14,171 nt of DNA from RPQJ01 sp963714645 (GTDB lineage: Bacteria; Pseudomonadota; Gammaproteobacteria; Steroidobacterales; Steroidobacteraceae), in the NCBI GenBank assembly GCA_963714645.1, contig CAVQQX010000116.1, positions 1 through 14,171 of the forward strand. Direction: 5' to 3'. Below the pieces are notes generated by a model. That model worked only from the letters and a program-made list of their open reading frames with translations, ran no database searches and had not been told where the DNA came from. Positions 1 to 6,923 of this stretch are shown here, piece by piece (the stretch's first letter is position 1; each line of letters starts with the position of its first letter). The position numbers were made by a program, and so were the translations under genes.

Positions 1-700
1 AACAGCTTCATCTAGGCATCCCCGGGGTAGCCCCACATGACGCGGATGAAGTTCGGCGCAAGAGATAATCCGAGGCTTGCCGAAGATCGGGAAGCGCATG
101 GACTGCGCACGATAGAACTCGGGATTTTGAAAGGCTGCCAAACGTATGAGTTGTGCTGTCATCGCCGACGGCAAATCGGTCCGGTCGATATAGAGTTGGT
201 CGGCGACCACGATGTTGATCTTGCTCGGCAGAGGAACGCCGATCGGGCCCACCTTCGAGCGGCGTGACGGTGTCATGCGCCACGGTTCGTCCGCATCCTC
301 GTCTTCGACCGGTATCCGGACGCCCAAAACACGACCGCGCATCTCCGCATCGGCAACAATTTCCGATGCAGCATTGGCCGATAGCCGTGGCATCGCCGCT
401 AGGAATGCCCATTGGTCCTCGTAACGGGCGAAGGTCCTTGTCGATGAAGACGCTATTACCGAGCTCGCGCTCCCGGCGCTGCAAAGGAAAGGCGATCAGA
501 TTGCCGAAGCCGCCGGCCGGCATAGTGTCCTGGCTCGGAAAAAAGCGATCGTATGAGGCGAAACTTATTTCGGGGCGACGCTCCATCGTCTTCGTCAGCA
601 TGGCCGCGCCGAAGTCGCCGAGTGGTGCGCGCCGAAACCGGCTCGGAGAAGAAAATCCACACATGCCCACCATTGCCGGATCGAGACCGCTCGAGGGCCG
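1..700 (-). pseudogene. Decayed TOTE-type archaeo-eukaryotic primase (helicase) fragment, two frameshifts
   Basis: Reading the minus strand from about 700 down to 1 and correcting two one-base insertions gives one continuous protein of roughly 230 residues. Its landmarks are ALERSRSGNGGHVWIFF, then SYDRFFPSQDTMPAGGFGNL, then GNSVFIDKDLRPYEDQWAF, then FPIFGKPRIISCAELHPRH at the left edge. I recognise this from memory as the archaeo-eukaryotic primase (AEP) domain of TOTE conflict-system proteins, which normally continue into a helicase; that part would lie beyond the window. Compared with the expected reading, there is an extra G on the plus strand near 611 and an extra A near 423-424. The upstream catalytic acidic motif (IDFDG-like) is missing because the gene is cut off near 700, while the GGH (sxH-type) motif remains. 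Lower GC than the neighbours and nearest to a junction, so it looks acquired and dead. The broken state is seen directly; the family name is recognition without a search. Confidence 0.82.
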
Positions 701-1029
701 CAGTCCAGGCGCTCAAGGAGCTCGGCTGCAAGTTCGCCCTGGACGACTTCGGCACGGGCCTCTCGTCGTTCGGCTACCTCAAGCACTTCCCGGTCGATTT
801 CCTCAAGATCGACGGCAGCTTCGTCAAGGAAATCCTGCACGACCCGATCGACCGCGAGATGGTGCGCTCGATCAACGAGATCGGGCACCTGACGGGCAAA
901 CAGACGATCGCCGAGTTCGCGGAGAACGAGGAGATCATCAACATGCTGCGGTCGCTGGGCGTCGACTACGCGCAGGGCTACGGTATCGCCCCGCCGCAGC
1001 GCATCGTGAGGATCGCCGCGACCGGCTGA
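700..1029 (+). pseudogene. C-terminal fragment of an EAL-domain cyclic-di-GMP phosphodiesterase
   Basis: This is about 110 codons of the C-terminal half of an EAL domain ending at a TGA. Recognisable pieces in order are ALDDFGTGLSSFGYLK (the DDFGTG metal/loop-6 motif), VDFLKIDGSFV, then TIAEFAENEE, then the terminal VDYAQGYGIAPPQ. In intact family members this domain hydrolyses cyclic di-GMP and often sits behind a GGDEF and sensory domain. Here the half carrying the E-x-L signature and the first metal ligands is absent. The open frame continues leftwards to 553, but that part is antisense to the TOTE remnant and does not resemble an EAL protein, so the real homology starts near 700. It is therefore very unlikely to be an active enzyme. 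No ribosome binding site was seen for a shorter product. The residues resemble those of GGDEF-EAL phosphodiesterases. Family is certain from the motifs; loss of the N-terminal part is seen directly in this window. Confidence 0.85.
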
Positions 1030-1124
1030 CGCAGTCAGGCGGCCTGCGCCGTTGCCGTGGGGTGGGCCAAGCGGCTCCCGCGCGAGCGTCGACGCGTCGA
1101 GGGTCCGGGAGAGTCTCCGGGGCC

Positions 1125-2015
1125 CTAGTCCGCGTACTCGAAGCGCATCGAGAGGTCGATCGCGTGGACGTGCTTCGTCAGCGCGCCCACCGAAATGAAG
1201 TCGACGCCCGTTTCGGCGGTCGCGCGGACGGTCTCGAGCGTGACGCCGCCGGACGCCTCGAGTGGAATCGGTCCGTTCGCATGGCCTCGATTGAGCGCGA
1301 CGGCGTCGCGCAGGGCCTCGGGCGGAAACTCGTCGAGCAGCGCCATGTCCGCCCGGGCGTCGAGGGCTTCGCGCAGTTCCCCGAGCGACTCGACCTCGAC
1401 TTCGATGCGGATGCCTCGGGGGGTACCTGCGGCGCGGGCGGCGCTCACGGCCGCTCCGATCGAGCCCGCCGCGAGGATGTGGTTTTCCTTGACCAGGATG
1501 CCGTCGTAGAGCCCGACGCGATGATTGACGCCGCCGCCACAGCGCACCGCGTACTTCTGTGCCGTACGCAGGCCGGGCAGGGTCTTGCGCGTGTCGAGCA
1601 CGCGGCACGGCAGGCCGGCCAGCGCTTGGGCGTAGCGACGCGTGACGGTCGCCGTCGCGGAGAGGACCTGCAGGAAGTTGAGCGCGGTACGTTCACCGGT
1701 CAGCAGCGCCCGCGCCGGGCCTGACAATCGGTACAGCAGCTGACCCGGATGCACCGCATCGCCGTCCGCGACCACCCAGTCGACCGCCACCGCGGGGTCG
1801 ACCTGGCGGAAGACTTCGTCGACGTAGGGGCGACCGGCGATCACGGCCGACTCCCTGCTGATGACGCGCGCCCGGCCGCGACGCGCGGCGGGGATGAGCG
1901 CAGCGGTCAGGTCGCCGGTGCCGATGTCCTCGCGCAGCGCGGCAGCGACGGTCGCCTCGAGGTCCTCGGGGACGACGGCAGCCGCTTCCGGGTCGTGCGA
2001 GCGTGATCCCGTCAG
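1125..2015 (-). CDS. nadC: Nicotinate-nucleotide pyrophosphorylase (carboxylating), quinolinate phosphoribosyltransferase
   Basis: NadC converts quinolinate and phosphoribosyl pyrophosphate to nicotinate mononucleotide, CO2 and pyrophosphate in cytosolic de novo NAD synthesis. Motifs seen are REDIGTGDLT near the start, LTGERTALNFLQ, the TRKTLPGLRTAQKYAV active-site stretch, GGGVNHRVGLYDGILVKENH, IEVEVES and the C-terminal barrel end GVDFISVGALTKH, so the enzyme is complete. From the proposed CTG start at 2015 it is 296 residues, matching the usual length of about 297. The start is a real problem: there is no ATG, GTG or TTG in frame close to the expected N-terminus. The CTG at 2015 overlaps the TGA of the upstream membrane-protein gene (CTGA), which would suit translational coupling; another in-frame CTG lies at 2048. 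A sequence error or indel near 2015 is the alternative. It is co-directional with 2012-2614 and probably cotranscribed. Confidence 0.95.
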   Translation of the reverse strand: MTGSRSHDPEAAAVVPEDLEATVAAALREDIGTGDLTAALIPAARRGRARVISRESAVIAGRPYVDEVFRQVDPAVAVDWVVADGDAVHPGQLLYRLSGPARALLTGERTALNFLQVLSATATVTRRYAQALAGLPCRVLDTRKTLPGLRTAQKYAVRCGGGVNHRVGLYDGILVKENHILAAGSIGAAVSAARAAGTPRGIRIEVEVESLGELREALDARADMALLDEFPPEALRDAVALNRGHANGPIPLEASGGVTLETVRATAETGVDFISVGALTKHVHAIDLSMRFEYAD

Positions 2016-2614
2016 AACGGCAGGCCGTGCGTCGCCGATCCCATGCAGAGCAGCATCGGTACGGAGAGCACGAAGTTCGTGCGCGAGGCGAGCATCGCCA
2101 CCTTGCGCGCCTTGCCCTTCTCCTCGTCGCTCGCCGGCGTCAGCCCGAGCACTTTCTTCTGGTTCGGCCAGATCAACACCCAGACGTTGAACAGCATGAT
2201 CGTGCCGAGCCACGCGCCGATGCCGATCACGAGCTGGTAGTAGTTCATCGGACTGCTGCCCAGGCCGAGCATGAACGCGCCCGACAGGTTGCCCGAGCGG
2301 GCGAGGTACCAGGCGCCGGTGATCCACGTGGCCACGGCCGCCCAGCGGAACCAGAACAATGCGACCGGCGCGACGTACTTGCTGATGCCGGCTCCGCCGG
2401 GGCCGCCCTTGTCGGCCGCCGCGACCGCGAGCGCCGGGATCTGCACGAGGTTGAAGTAGTACAGCAACCCGATCCAGGCAATGCCCGAGACGATGTGCAG
2501 CCAGCGTGCGAGCCCCAGCTCGTGGAAGGCCGTCGGTGCGATCAGGATCGACAGGATGACGGCCAGCACGAAGCCGGTCGTGATGGCGCCGCGAACGGAG
2601 AGCAGTGGATTCAT
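2012..2614 (-). CDS. Integral membrane protein, PuuD / urate-oxidase N-terminal domain family
   Basis: A 200-residue membrane protein. Roughly five hydrophobic segments are visible near residues 9-28, 36-58, 78-102, 118-142 and 175-195. The second segment contains WLHIVSGIAWIGLLYYFN and the third KYVAPVALFWFRWAAVATW, which I recognise as the Urate_ox_N (PuuD-like) family. In some bacteria PuuD, with a C-terminal cytochrome c domain, is a membrane urate oxidase. Here only the membrane part is present, with no CXXCH haem motif and no purine genes nearby, so urate oxidation is not supported; a membrane redox or haem role via conserved His in the second helix is only inference. The start at 2614 is chosen over an upstream in-frame GTG at 2653 because a strong GGAGGAA lies 9 bases upstream of this ATG. 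Its stop overlaps the proposed nadC start. Family assignment is good, function is unknown. Confidence 0.85.
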   Translation of the reverse strand: MNPLLSVRGAITTGFVLAVILSILIAPTAFHELGLARWLHIVSGIAWIGLLYYFNLVQIPALAVAAADKGGPGGAGISKYVAPVALFWFRWAAVATWITGAWYLARSGNLSGAFMLGLGSSPMNYYQLVIGIGAWLGTIMLFNVWVLIWPNQKKVLGLTPASDEEKGKARKVAMLASRTNFVLSVPMLLCMGSATHGLPF

Positions 2615-2623
2615 GGCTGACGA

Positions 2624-2630
2624 TTCCTCC
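2624..2630 (-). promoter_or_regulatory. Strong ribosome binding site deciding the start at 2614
   Basis: On the minus strand this reads GGAGGAA and lies 9 bases upstream of the ATG at 2614. The alternative in-frame GTG at 2653 lacks such a site, so this places the N-terminus of the membrane protein at 2614. Confidence 0.75.
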
Positions 2631-2690
2631 CGAAGGTCGAAAATCTTATTCACGACGGGCAGTTAGGCTCGGCCCGGCACGTCGATCGGT

Positions 2691-2719
2691 TTGCAGGATA
2701 GGCGACGCACCCCCATAAT
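2691..2719 (+). promoter_or_regulatory. Putative sigma70-type promoter for the DUF1289-grxD pair
   Basis: A -35-like TTGCAG (2691-2696) and a -10-like CATAAT (2714-2719, five of six matches to consensus) are separated by 17 bases, within the divergent gap between the membrane-protein gene and the DUF1289 gene. Transcription would start near 2726, downstream of the in-frame ATG at 2723, which favours the later start at 2753 for the first gene. This is pattern matching only. Confidence 0.45.
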
Positions 2720-2752
2720 TCAATGTCCTGCGCGCCCCGCGCACGAGGCCGC

Positions 2753-2977
2753 ATGGTCCAGGCTCGACCCGTTTCGCCCTGCATGAACGTCTGTGTGCTC
2801 GACGGCGCTGGTACCTGCCAGGGCTGCCTGCGCACCCTCGACGAGATCGCGCAGTGGGGCCGGATGAACGCGACGGAGCAGTGGCAGGTGATCGCGCGCA
2901 TCGAGCGTGAACGCGAGCGCCGGGACGCGGCGGCTGCAGCGAAGGCCGCGGCGGGTGTGGCGTCGTCCGCGAACTGA
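2753..2977 (+). CDS. DUF1289 family small four-cysteine protein
   Basis: A protein of 74 residues. The core SPCMNVCVLDGAGTCQGC contains four cysteines spaced C-x3-C-x7-C-x2-C, followed by RTLDEIAQW and a charged helical tail rich in Glu, Arg and Ala. I recognise this as DUF1289 (Fe-S or zinc ligand-like cysteines, function not established). The start at 2753 is preferred over the ATG at 2723 because GAGG lies 4 bases upstream and the predicted transcript would begin after 2723; with the earlier start it would be 84 residues. It precedes the glutaredoxin gene by 58 bases on the same strand, and the two are probably one transcript. A cysteine-rich protein beside a Grx4-type Fe-S carrier hints at a metal or Fe-S link, but that is inference. 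Annotation of the family is firm; the biochemical role is not known to me. Confidence 0.8.
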   Translation: MVQARPVSPCMNVCVLDGAGTCQGCLRTLDEIAQWGRMNATEQWQVIARIERERERRDAAAAAKAAAGVASSAN

Positions 2978-3035
2978 CGCGGACGACCGTGGTCCAATGG
3001 TGCACGGCCGCGATCGCGGCCAAGGGGTGAGGATC

Positions 3036-3368
3036 GTGTCGGACGTCATTGAACGCATCCAGCAGCAGCTGAAGTCGAATCCGGTCGTGCTGTACATGAA
3101 GGGCACGCCGGACTTCCCGCAGTGCGGCTTCTCGGCGGCCGCGGTGCGCGCGCTCGGCGCCTGCGGCGCACAGTTCGCCTACGTGAACATCTTCGAAGAC
3201 CCGGAGCTGCGCGAGGCGCTCAAGCGCTATTCGAACTGGCCGACCTATCCGCAGCTCTACGTGAACGGCGAACTGCTCGGCGGCTCGGACATCATCAACG
3301 AGATGTACCAGACGGGCGAGCTGCAGCAGGTCCTGACCGAGGCCGGCGTCGCCACCGCGAAAGCCTGA
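3036..3368 (+). CDS. grxD: Monothiol glutaredoxin, Grx4/GrxD type
   Basis: A 110-residue cytosolic monothiol glutaredoxin with the diagnostic CGFS active site (Cys30) inside KGTPDFPQCGFSAAAV. It is followed by the TYPQLYVNGELLGGSDII stretch, which holds the cis-Pro loop and the GG-S/C-D glutathione-binding motif. Proteins of this class bind a glutathione-ligated 2Fe-2S cluster as dimers, or with BolA partners, and deliver or store Fe-S clusters; they have little classical disulphide reductase activity. The GTG start at 3036 is chosen because AAGGGGTGA (3022-3030) lies 5 bases upstream and the N-terminus (SDVIERIQQQL) matches the family. Length is normal for the family (about 105-115). It shares the strand with the DUF1289 gene and converges on rnt, with 66 bases between the stop codons. 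Confidence 0.96.
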   Translation: MSDVIERIQQQLKSNPVVLYMKGTPDFPQCGFSAAAVRALGACGAQFAYVNIFEDPELREALKRYSNWPTYPQLYVNGELLGGSDIINEMYQTGELQQVLTEAGVATAKA

Positions 3369-3434
3369 TCGTCCCCGATGCCCGGAGCCTTCCTGGCGGG
3401 GGGGGGCGCGCTCGTCTGCACCCGGCTCGACTTC

Positions 3435-4136
3435 TTACGCTTTTTCGTCCGCCTCGGGCGGAGGCGGCGCCACGGGCTGGGCGAGCTGCGGCGCCCGCTC
3501 GCGGGCTTCCTCGTACAGCGTCCGGAAGCGGTTGCAGATGATGCAGAACAGCGCCGCGGTGCGCTCGGCGTCGTAGATCGCCGAATGCGCCGCGTTGGGG
3601 TCCCAGTGGAGACCTGCGGCGACGATGGCGCGCGAGAGCACGGTCTGGCCGAACGCCACGCCGCCCAGGGTCGCCGTATCGAAACTGGAAAACGGGTGGA
3701 AGGGGTTGCGCTTGATGTCGGTGCGCGCGATCGCGGCGTTCAGGAAGTTCAGGTCGAACGCCGAGTTGTGCCCGACCAGCACGGCCCGCGTGCACTGGCG
3801 CTCGCGGACCTCCTTGCGGATCTCGCGGAAGAGCTGCGTGAGCGCCTCCTTCTCCGGCACTGCGGGCCGCAGCGGGTGATGCGGATCGATCCCGGTGACG
3901 GCGAGCGACGCCGGGTCTAGCCGTGAACCGTGGAACGGCTGCACGTGGTAGCGGAGGGTCGTTCCGGCGCGCAGTTCACCGAGCGGCGTCATCTCGATCA
4001 GCACCGCGGCAATTTCGAGCAGCGCGTCGGTCTGGTGGTTGAAGCCGCCGCTCTCGATGTCGATCACGACCGGAAGGAACCCGCGGAACCGATCCGCGAT
4101 GCGCGGCTCGACGAAATCGAACTCCTCGGGGGTCAT
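3435..4136 (-). CDS. rnt: Ribonuclease T (DEDDh 3'-5' exoribonuclease)
   Basis: RNase T trims the 3' ends of tRNA, 5S and 23S rRNA and other small stable RNAs, acting as a dimer in the cytosol. The 233-residue product carries the DEDDh catalytic set: Asp26 and Glu28 in VVIDIESGGF, Asp128 in GHNSAFDLNFL, and His184 with Asp189 in HSAIYDAERTA. The LDPASLAVTGIDPHHP stretch and the NPFHPFSSFDTATLGG stretch are typical of RNase T rather than of DnaQ or oligoribonuclease. The proline- and glutamate-rich C-terminus (APPPPEADEKA) is a small extension. The start ATG overlaps the pyrC stop as ATGA, implying translational coupling. It is the last gene of the M17 peptidase - pyrC - rnt unit. RNase T is largely confined to Gammaproteobacteria, which is the best taxonomic clue in the window. 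Confidence 0.96.
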   Translation of the reverse strand: MTPEEFDFVEPRIADRFRGFLPVVIDIESGGFNHQTDALLEIAAVLIEMTPLGELRAGTTLRYHVQPFHGSRLDPASLAVTGIDPHHPLRPAVPEKEALTQLFREIRKEVRERQCTRAVLVGHNSAFDLNFLNAAIARTDIKRNPFHPFSSFDTATLGGVAFGQTVLSRAIVAAGLHWDPNAAHSAIYDAERTAALFCIICNRFRTLYEEARERAPQLAQPVAPPPPEADEKA

Positions 4137-5188
4137 GCGGCGTCCACGCAGCGCCAGCCAAGCGCACCGCCGGCGCGAAACGGCACCAGCCGCCCGCCGT
4201 CCGCACCGAACTCGTAGTCGTCGGGCACGGTCCAGGACTCGCGTCGCAGCGTGACCGTGCCCGTGTTGCGCGGGCGGCCGTAGAAGTCGGCACCGCGTTC
4301 GGACGCGAAGGCCTCCAGCCGGTCGAGCCGGCCCGCCCGCTCGAAGGCTTCCGCGTAGAGTTCGAGCGCCGCGTGCGCGGTGTAGATGCCCGCACAGCCG
4401 CAGGAAGTCTCCTTTGCGTGGCGGGCATGCGGTGCGCTGTCGCTGCCGAGGAAGAAGCGCGGCGAATCGTCCGTCGCGGCCTCGACGAGGGCTTCGCGGT
4501 CGCGTTCGCGCTTGAGCACGGGCAGGCAATAATGGTGGGGTCGCAGGCCGCCTTCGAAGATCGCGTTGCGATTGAGCAGCAGGTGCTGCGGCGTGATCGT
4601 CGCGGCCACGCCGGCGCGCGCGCTGCGCACGAACTCGACCGCCACCCGTGTCGTCACGTGCTCGACCACGACCTTCAGGGAGGGGAGTCGCTCCACCAGC
4701 GGCTCCAGCACGCCGTCGATGAACGCCTGCTCGCGATCGAAGACGTCGACGCGCGGGTCGGTGACTTCGCCGTGCACCTGCAGGACCAGCCCCGTCGCCG
4801 CGAGGGCCTCGAGCGCCGGCCGTACCTTGTCGACAGAGGTGACGCCTGCGTCGGAGTGCGTGGTCGCCCCGGCGGGGTAGAGCTTGGCGCCGACGACGAA
4901 GCCGCTGTCTGCGGCGCGGCGGATCTCATCGGGCGAGGTCGCATCCGTCAGGTACAGCGTCATCATCGGTTCGAACGCGACGCCGGGCGGCAGCGCGGCC
5001 AGGATCCTGTCCCGGTAAGCCGCGAGTGCGGCCGTCGTCGTCATCGGCGGCTTGAGGTTCGGCATCGCCAGCGCGCGCGCGAACTGACGCGCCGTGTGCG
5101 GCAGCACTGCCGCGAGGTGGGCGCCGTCGCGCAGGTGCAGGTGCCAGTCGTCGGGGCGTCGGAGCGTGAGGATATCGGGAATGTTCAA
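4133..5188 (-). CDS. pyrC: Dihydroorotase
   Basis: Dihydroorotase catalyses the reversible cyclisation of carbamoyl aspartate to dihydroorotate, the third step of pyrimidine synthesis. The 351-residue product is a class II PyrC (E. coli enzyme about 348). It shows the binuclear zinc site: His16 and His18 in DDWHLHLRDG, the carboxylated Lys102 in VGAKLYPAGATTHSDAGV, His139 in QVHGEVT, His177 in VVVEHVTT, and catalytic Asp249 in GSDSAPHA. The start is a TTG at 5188 overlapping the TGA of the upstream peptidase gene (TTGA). No ATG or GTG lies near, and the N-terminus NIPDILTLRRPDDWHLH matches family members immediately afterwards. Both ends overlap neighbours by four bases, so expression is probably coupled through the operon. 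The assignment is as secure as sequence reading allows. Confidence 0.97.
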   Translation of the reverse strand: MNIPDILTLRRPDDWHLHLRDGAHLAAVLPHTARQFARALAMPNLKPPMTTTAALAAYRDRILAALPPGVAFEPMMTLYLTDATSPDEIRRAADSGFVVGAKLYPAGATTHSDAGVTSVDKVRPALEALAATGLVLQVHGEVTDPRVDVFDREQAFIDGVLEPLVERLPSLKVVVEHVTTRVAVEFVRSARAGVAATITPQHLLLNRNAIFEGGLRPHHYCLPVLKRERDREALVEAATDDSPRFFLGSDSAPHARHAKETSCGCAGIYTAHAALELYAEAFERAGRLDRLEAFASERGADFYGRPRNTGTVTLRRESWTVPDDYEFGADGGRLVPFRAGGALGWRCVDAA

Positions 5189-6726
5189 GCCTGGGCCTGC
5201 AGTCTCGCGTCGAGCCCGGCCAGGTCGCCGAGCAGGTGGACTGCATAGCGTACCCCGAAGCCGGTGAACTCGGTGGGGACGTGGCCGAGCCCGCCCTTGC
5301 GCTCGGCGGCCGCCAGGTCGACGTGTACCCATGGCACGTCCGCATCGACGAAGCGGCCCAGGAAGCGCGCGGCGAGGATGTGGTCGCCCTTGCTGTCGGC
5401 GGAGCACTGCAGGACGTCGGCGACCTTGCTCTCGAGCTCGACGTCGAAGTCCTCGTCCATCGGGAAGCACCAGACGCGTTCGCCGCTGTCGCGACCGGTC
5501 CGCTGCAGCCAGTCGTGCAGGACCGGGCGATTGGTGAACGCGCCGGCGTAGCGGTCGGTGATCGCGACCACGCACGCGCCCGTGAGCGTGGCGAAGTCGA
5601 GCATCAACCGAGGCTTCGACCGGGATGCGAGCGCAAGCGTGTCCGCCAGCACCATCCGACCCTCGGCGTCGCTGTGCACGACCTGGATCGTCACGCCGTT
5701 CGCAGCGCGTACGACTTCCTGCGGCCGGAACGCCGTCGGCCCGATCTGGTTCTCGGTGATCGCGAGCCAGCAGTCGATCGCGTACGGCACCTCGAGCCGC
5801 GCCAGTGCGAGCATCGTGCCGAGGGCCACGGAGCTGCCCTGCATGTCGCCGTGCATCGTGAACATGCTCTTGTGCGACTTGAGGTTGATGCCGCCCGTGT
5901 CGAAGCAGATGCCCTTGCCGACCAGCGCGACGCCGGGCGCCGCATTGCGGCCGCGGGTGCCCGGGGGCCGGTAGCTCAGGTGCGCGATGCCCGCGCCGCG
6001 GTGCGGATTCGCGCGCGCCACGGCGAGGAAGGCACCGGCGCCCGCTTGCTCGAGCGCGTCGATATCCTGGAACCGGAACGTCCAGCCTTCACGGGCGGCG
6101 AGCGCCTGCAACGCGTCGCGGTAGCCGAGCGTGTCGAGCACGTTCGGCGGCAGCGTCGCGAGCCACCGCGCCAGATGGTTGCCCGCCGACTCGGCGATCG
6201 CACGGTCGAACGCGCCGTCGGGCGTCGCGGCCAGGTCGATCCGCGCGAGGCTCGCCGGCGCCGACGCCTTGGTCTTGCTCTCCGGCATCGGCGCGGCATG
6301 GGCGAGCAGCGCGCTCAGCATCGACTCGACCGCCGCGACGCGCGCGCCCGCCTTCGCGAACCCGAGCGCATGCACCAGGACCGTCTCGGCGCCGGGTCGC
6401 ACGAGCTCATGGGCGAGCTTGCCTGCGAAGTCGAGTCGCTCGAAGCCGGTGGCCTCCGCCTTCAGGAAGCCCACCACGACCAGGGTGTTGCGTCGATTCG
6501 GCAGGCGCGTCGCGAGCAGCGGCCATTCGTTGCCGGACTTCGATTCTGCCCGCCAGAGCGCCTGCAGCGTCGTCCCGCCGGGCACGGAACGCAGCGCCCG
6601 GGCGGCACCTTTCGCGCGTTCGATCAGGATCGCGACGGCATCTGCGCGTGCGAAGGACGCCGGTGACGGTTCCGACGGCCTCGTCACGACCCGAACCGCT
6701 GGCGCAGGGGGCAACGATGTGATCAT
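5185..6726 (-). CDS. M17 family leucyl aminopeptidase
   Basis: A 513-residue cytosolic two-zinc aminopeptidase that removes N-terminal residues from peptides. The C-terminal catalytic domain keeps the full ligand set: Lys271 in VGKGICFDTGG, Asp276, catalytic Lys283, Asp294 in MHGDMQGS, and Asp353, Glu355 and Arg357 in HSDAEGRMVLAD. The usual NTDAEGR signature is changed to HSDAEGR and the MK-x-DM segment to MHGDM, which marks a proteobacterial subfamily distinct from classical PepA/CarP, so I leave the symbol blank. The N-terminal third is a divergent macro-like domain. The ATG at 6726 is chosen because GGAG lies 9 bases upstream; an in-frame ATG at 6795 would add 23 low-complexity polar residues. 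It is the first gene of the unit leading to pyrC and rnt and is divergent from aceE. DNA-binding or recombination roles known for E. coli PepA are not implied here. Confidence 0.93.
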   Translation of the reverse strand: MITSLPPAPAVRVVTRPSEPSPASFARADAVAILIERAKGAARALRSVPGGTTLQALWRAESKSGNEWPLLATRLPNRRNTLVVVGFLKAEATGFERLDFAGKLAHELVRPGAETVLVHALGFAKAGARVAAVESMLSALLAHAAPMPESKTKASAPASLARIDLAATPDGAFDRAIAESAGNHLARWLATLPPNVLDTLGYRDALQALAAREGWTFRFQDIDALEQAGAGAFLAVARANPHRGAGIAHLSYRPPGTRGRNAAPGVALVGKGICFDTGGINLKSHKSMFTMHGDMQGSSVALGTMLALARLEVPYAIDCWLAITENQIGPTAFRPQEVVRAANGVTIQVVHSDAEGRMVLADTLALASRSKPRLMLDFATLTGACVVAITDRYAGAFTNRPVLHDWLQRTGRDSGERVWCFPMDEDFDVELESKVADVLQCSADSKGDHILAARFLGRFVDADVPWVHVDLAAAERKGGLGHVPTEFTGFGVRYAVHLLGDLAGLDARLQAQA

Positions 6727-6923
6727 GGGGCTGGGCTCCGTCCAATGCTGCTGGCTGCCTTGACCCTGCCGGGACCGGACGGGATCATTGCTCATTCGCC
6801 CTGTCGCGGCATGGCGCGGCCGAGCGCGCCTTGGCGCGGCGGCATGCTAGCAGGGGGTGTCGCGCAAATCATCACGCTTCGTCGTCGCGGCTCGCCGCGG
6901 TGGCAACCGGAGTTCCCGCCCGT
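6727..6923. promoter_or_regulatory. Divergent intergenic region between the M17 peptidase gene and aceE
   Basis: These 197 bases must hold the promoters for both the peptidase-pyrC-rnt unit and the pyruvate dehydrogenase operon. An 8-base palindrome TGCTAGCA (6845-6852) sits near the middle. On the minus strand it reads as an extended -10 (TGC then TAGCAT), but no good -35 is found for either strand, and I see no PdhR-like operator. No convincing terminator or small gene was seen here. Confidence 0.35.

Noticed and set aside
1100..1127. Imperfect hairpin GGGTCCGG...CCGGGGCCC in the gap between the EAL fragment and nadC
   Set aside because: Imperfect stem with a bulge and no T tract on either strand; GC-rich sequence makes such pairs by chance.
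264..1724. A long plus-strand open frame of 486 codons
   Set aside because: It runs antisense through the TOTE remnant, the EAL fragment in another frame, and nadC. Its translation is Arg/Gly/Ala-rich with no family signature; it is a high-GC shadow.
3398..3406. Run of nine G between grxD and rnt, possible phase-variable tract
   Set aside because: It lies in the gap between two convergent stop codons, so length change would not alter either protein. It is a possible sequencing-length ambiguity at most.
3437..3475. GC-rich hairpin (CCGCCTC/GAGGCGG) next to a T/A run at the end of rnt, considered as a terminator
   Set aside because: The T run is on the wrong side of the stem for grxD transcripts, and for rnt the run following the stem is A-rich and inside the coding region. 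It does not fit an intrinsic terminator in either direction.
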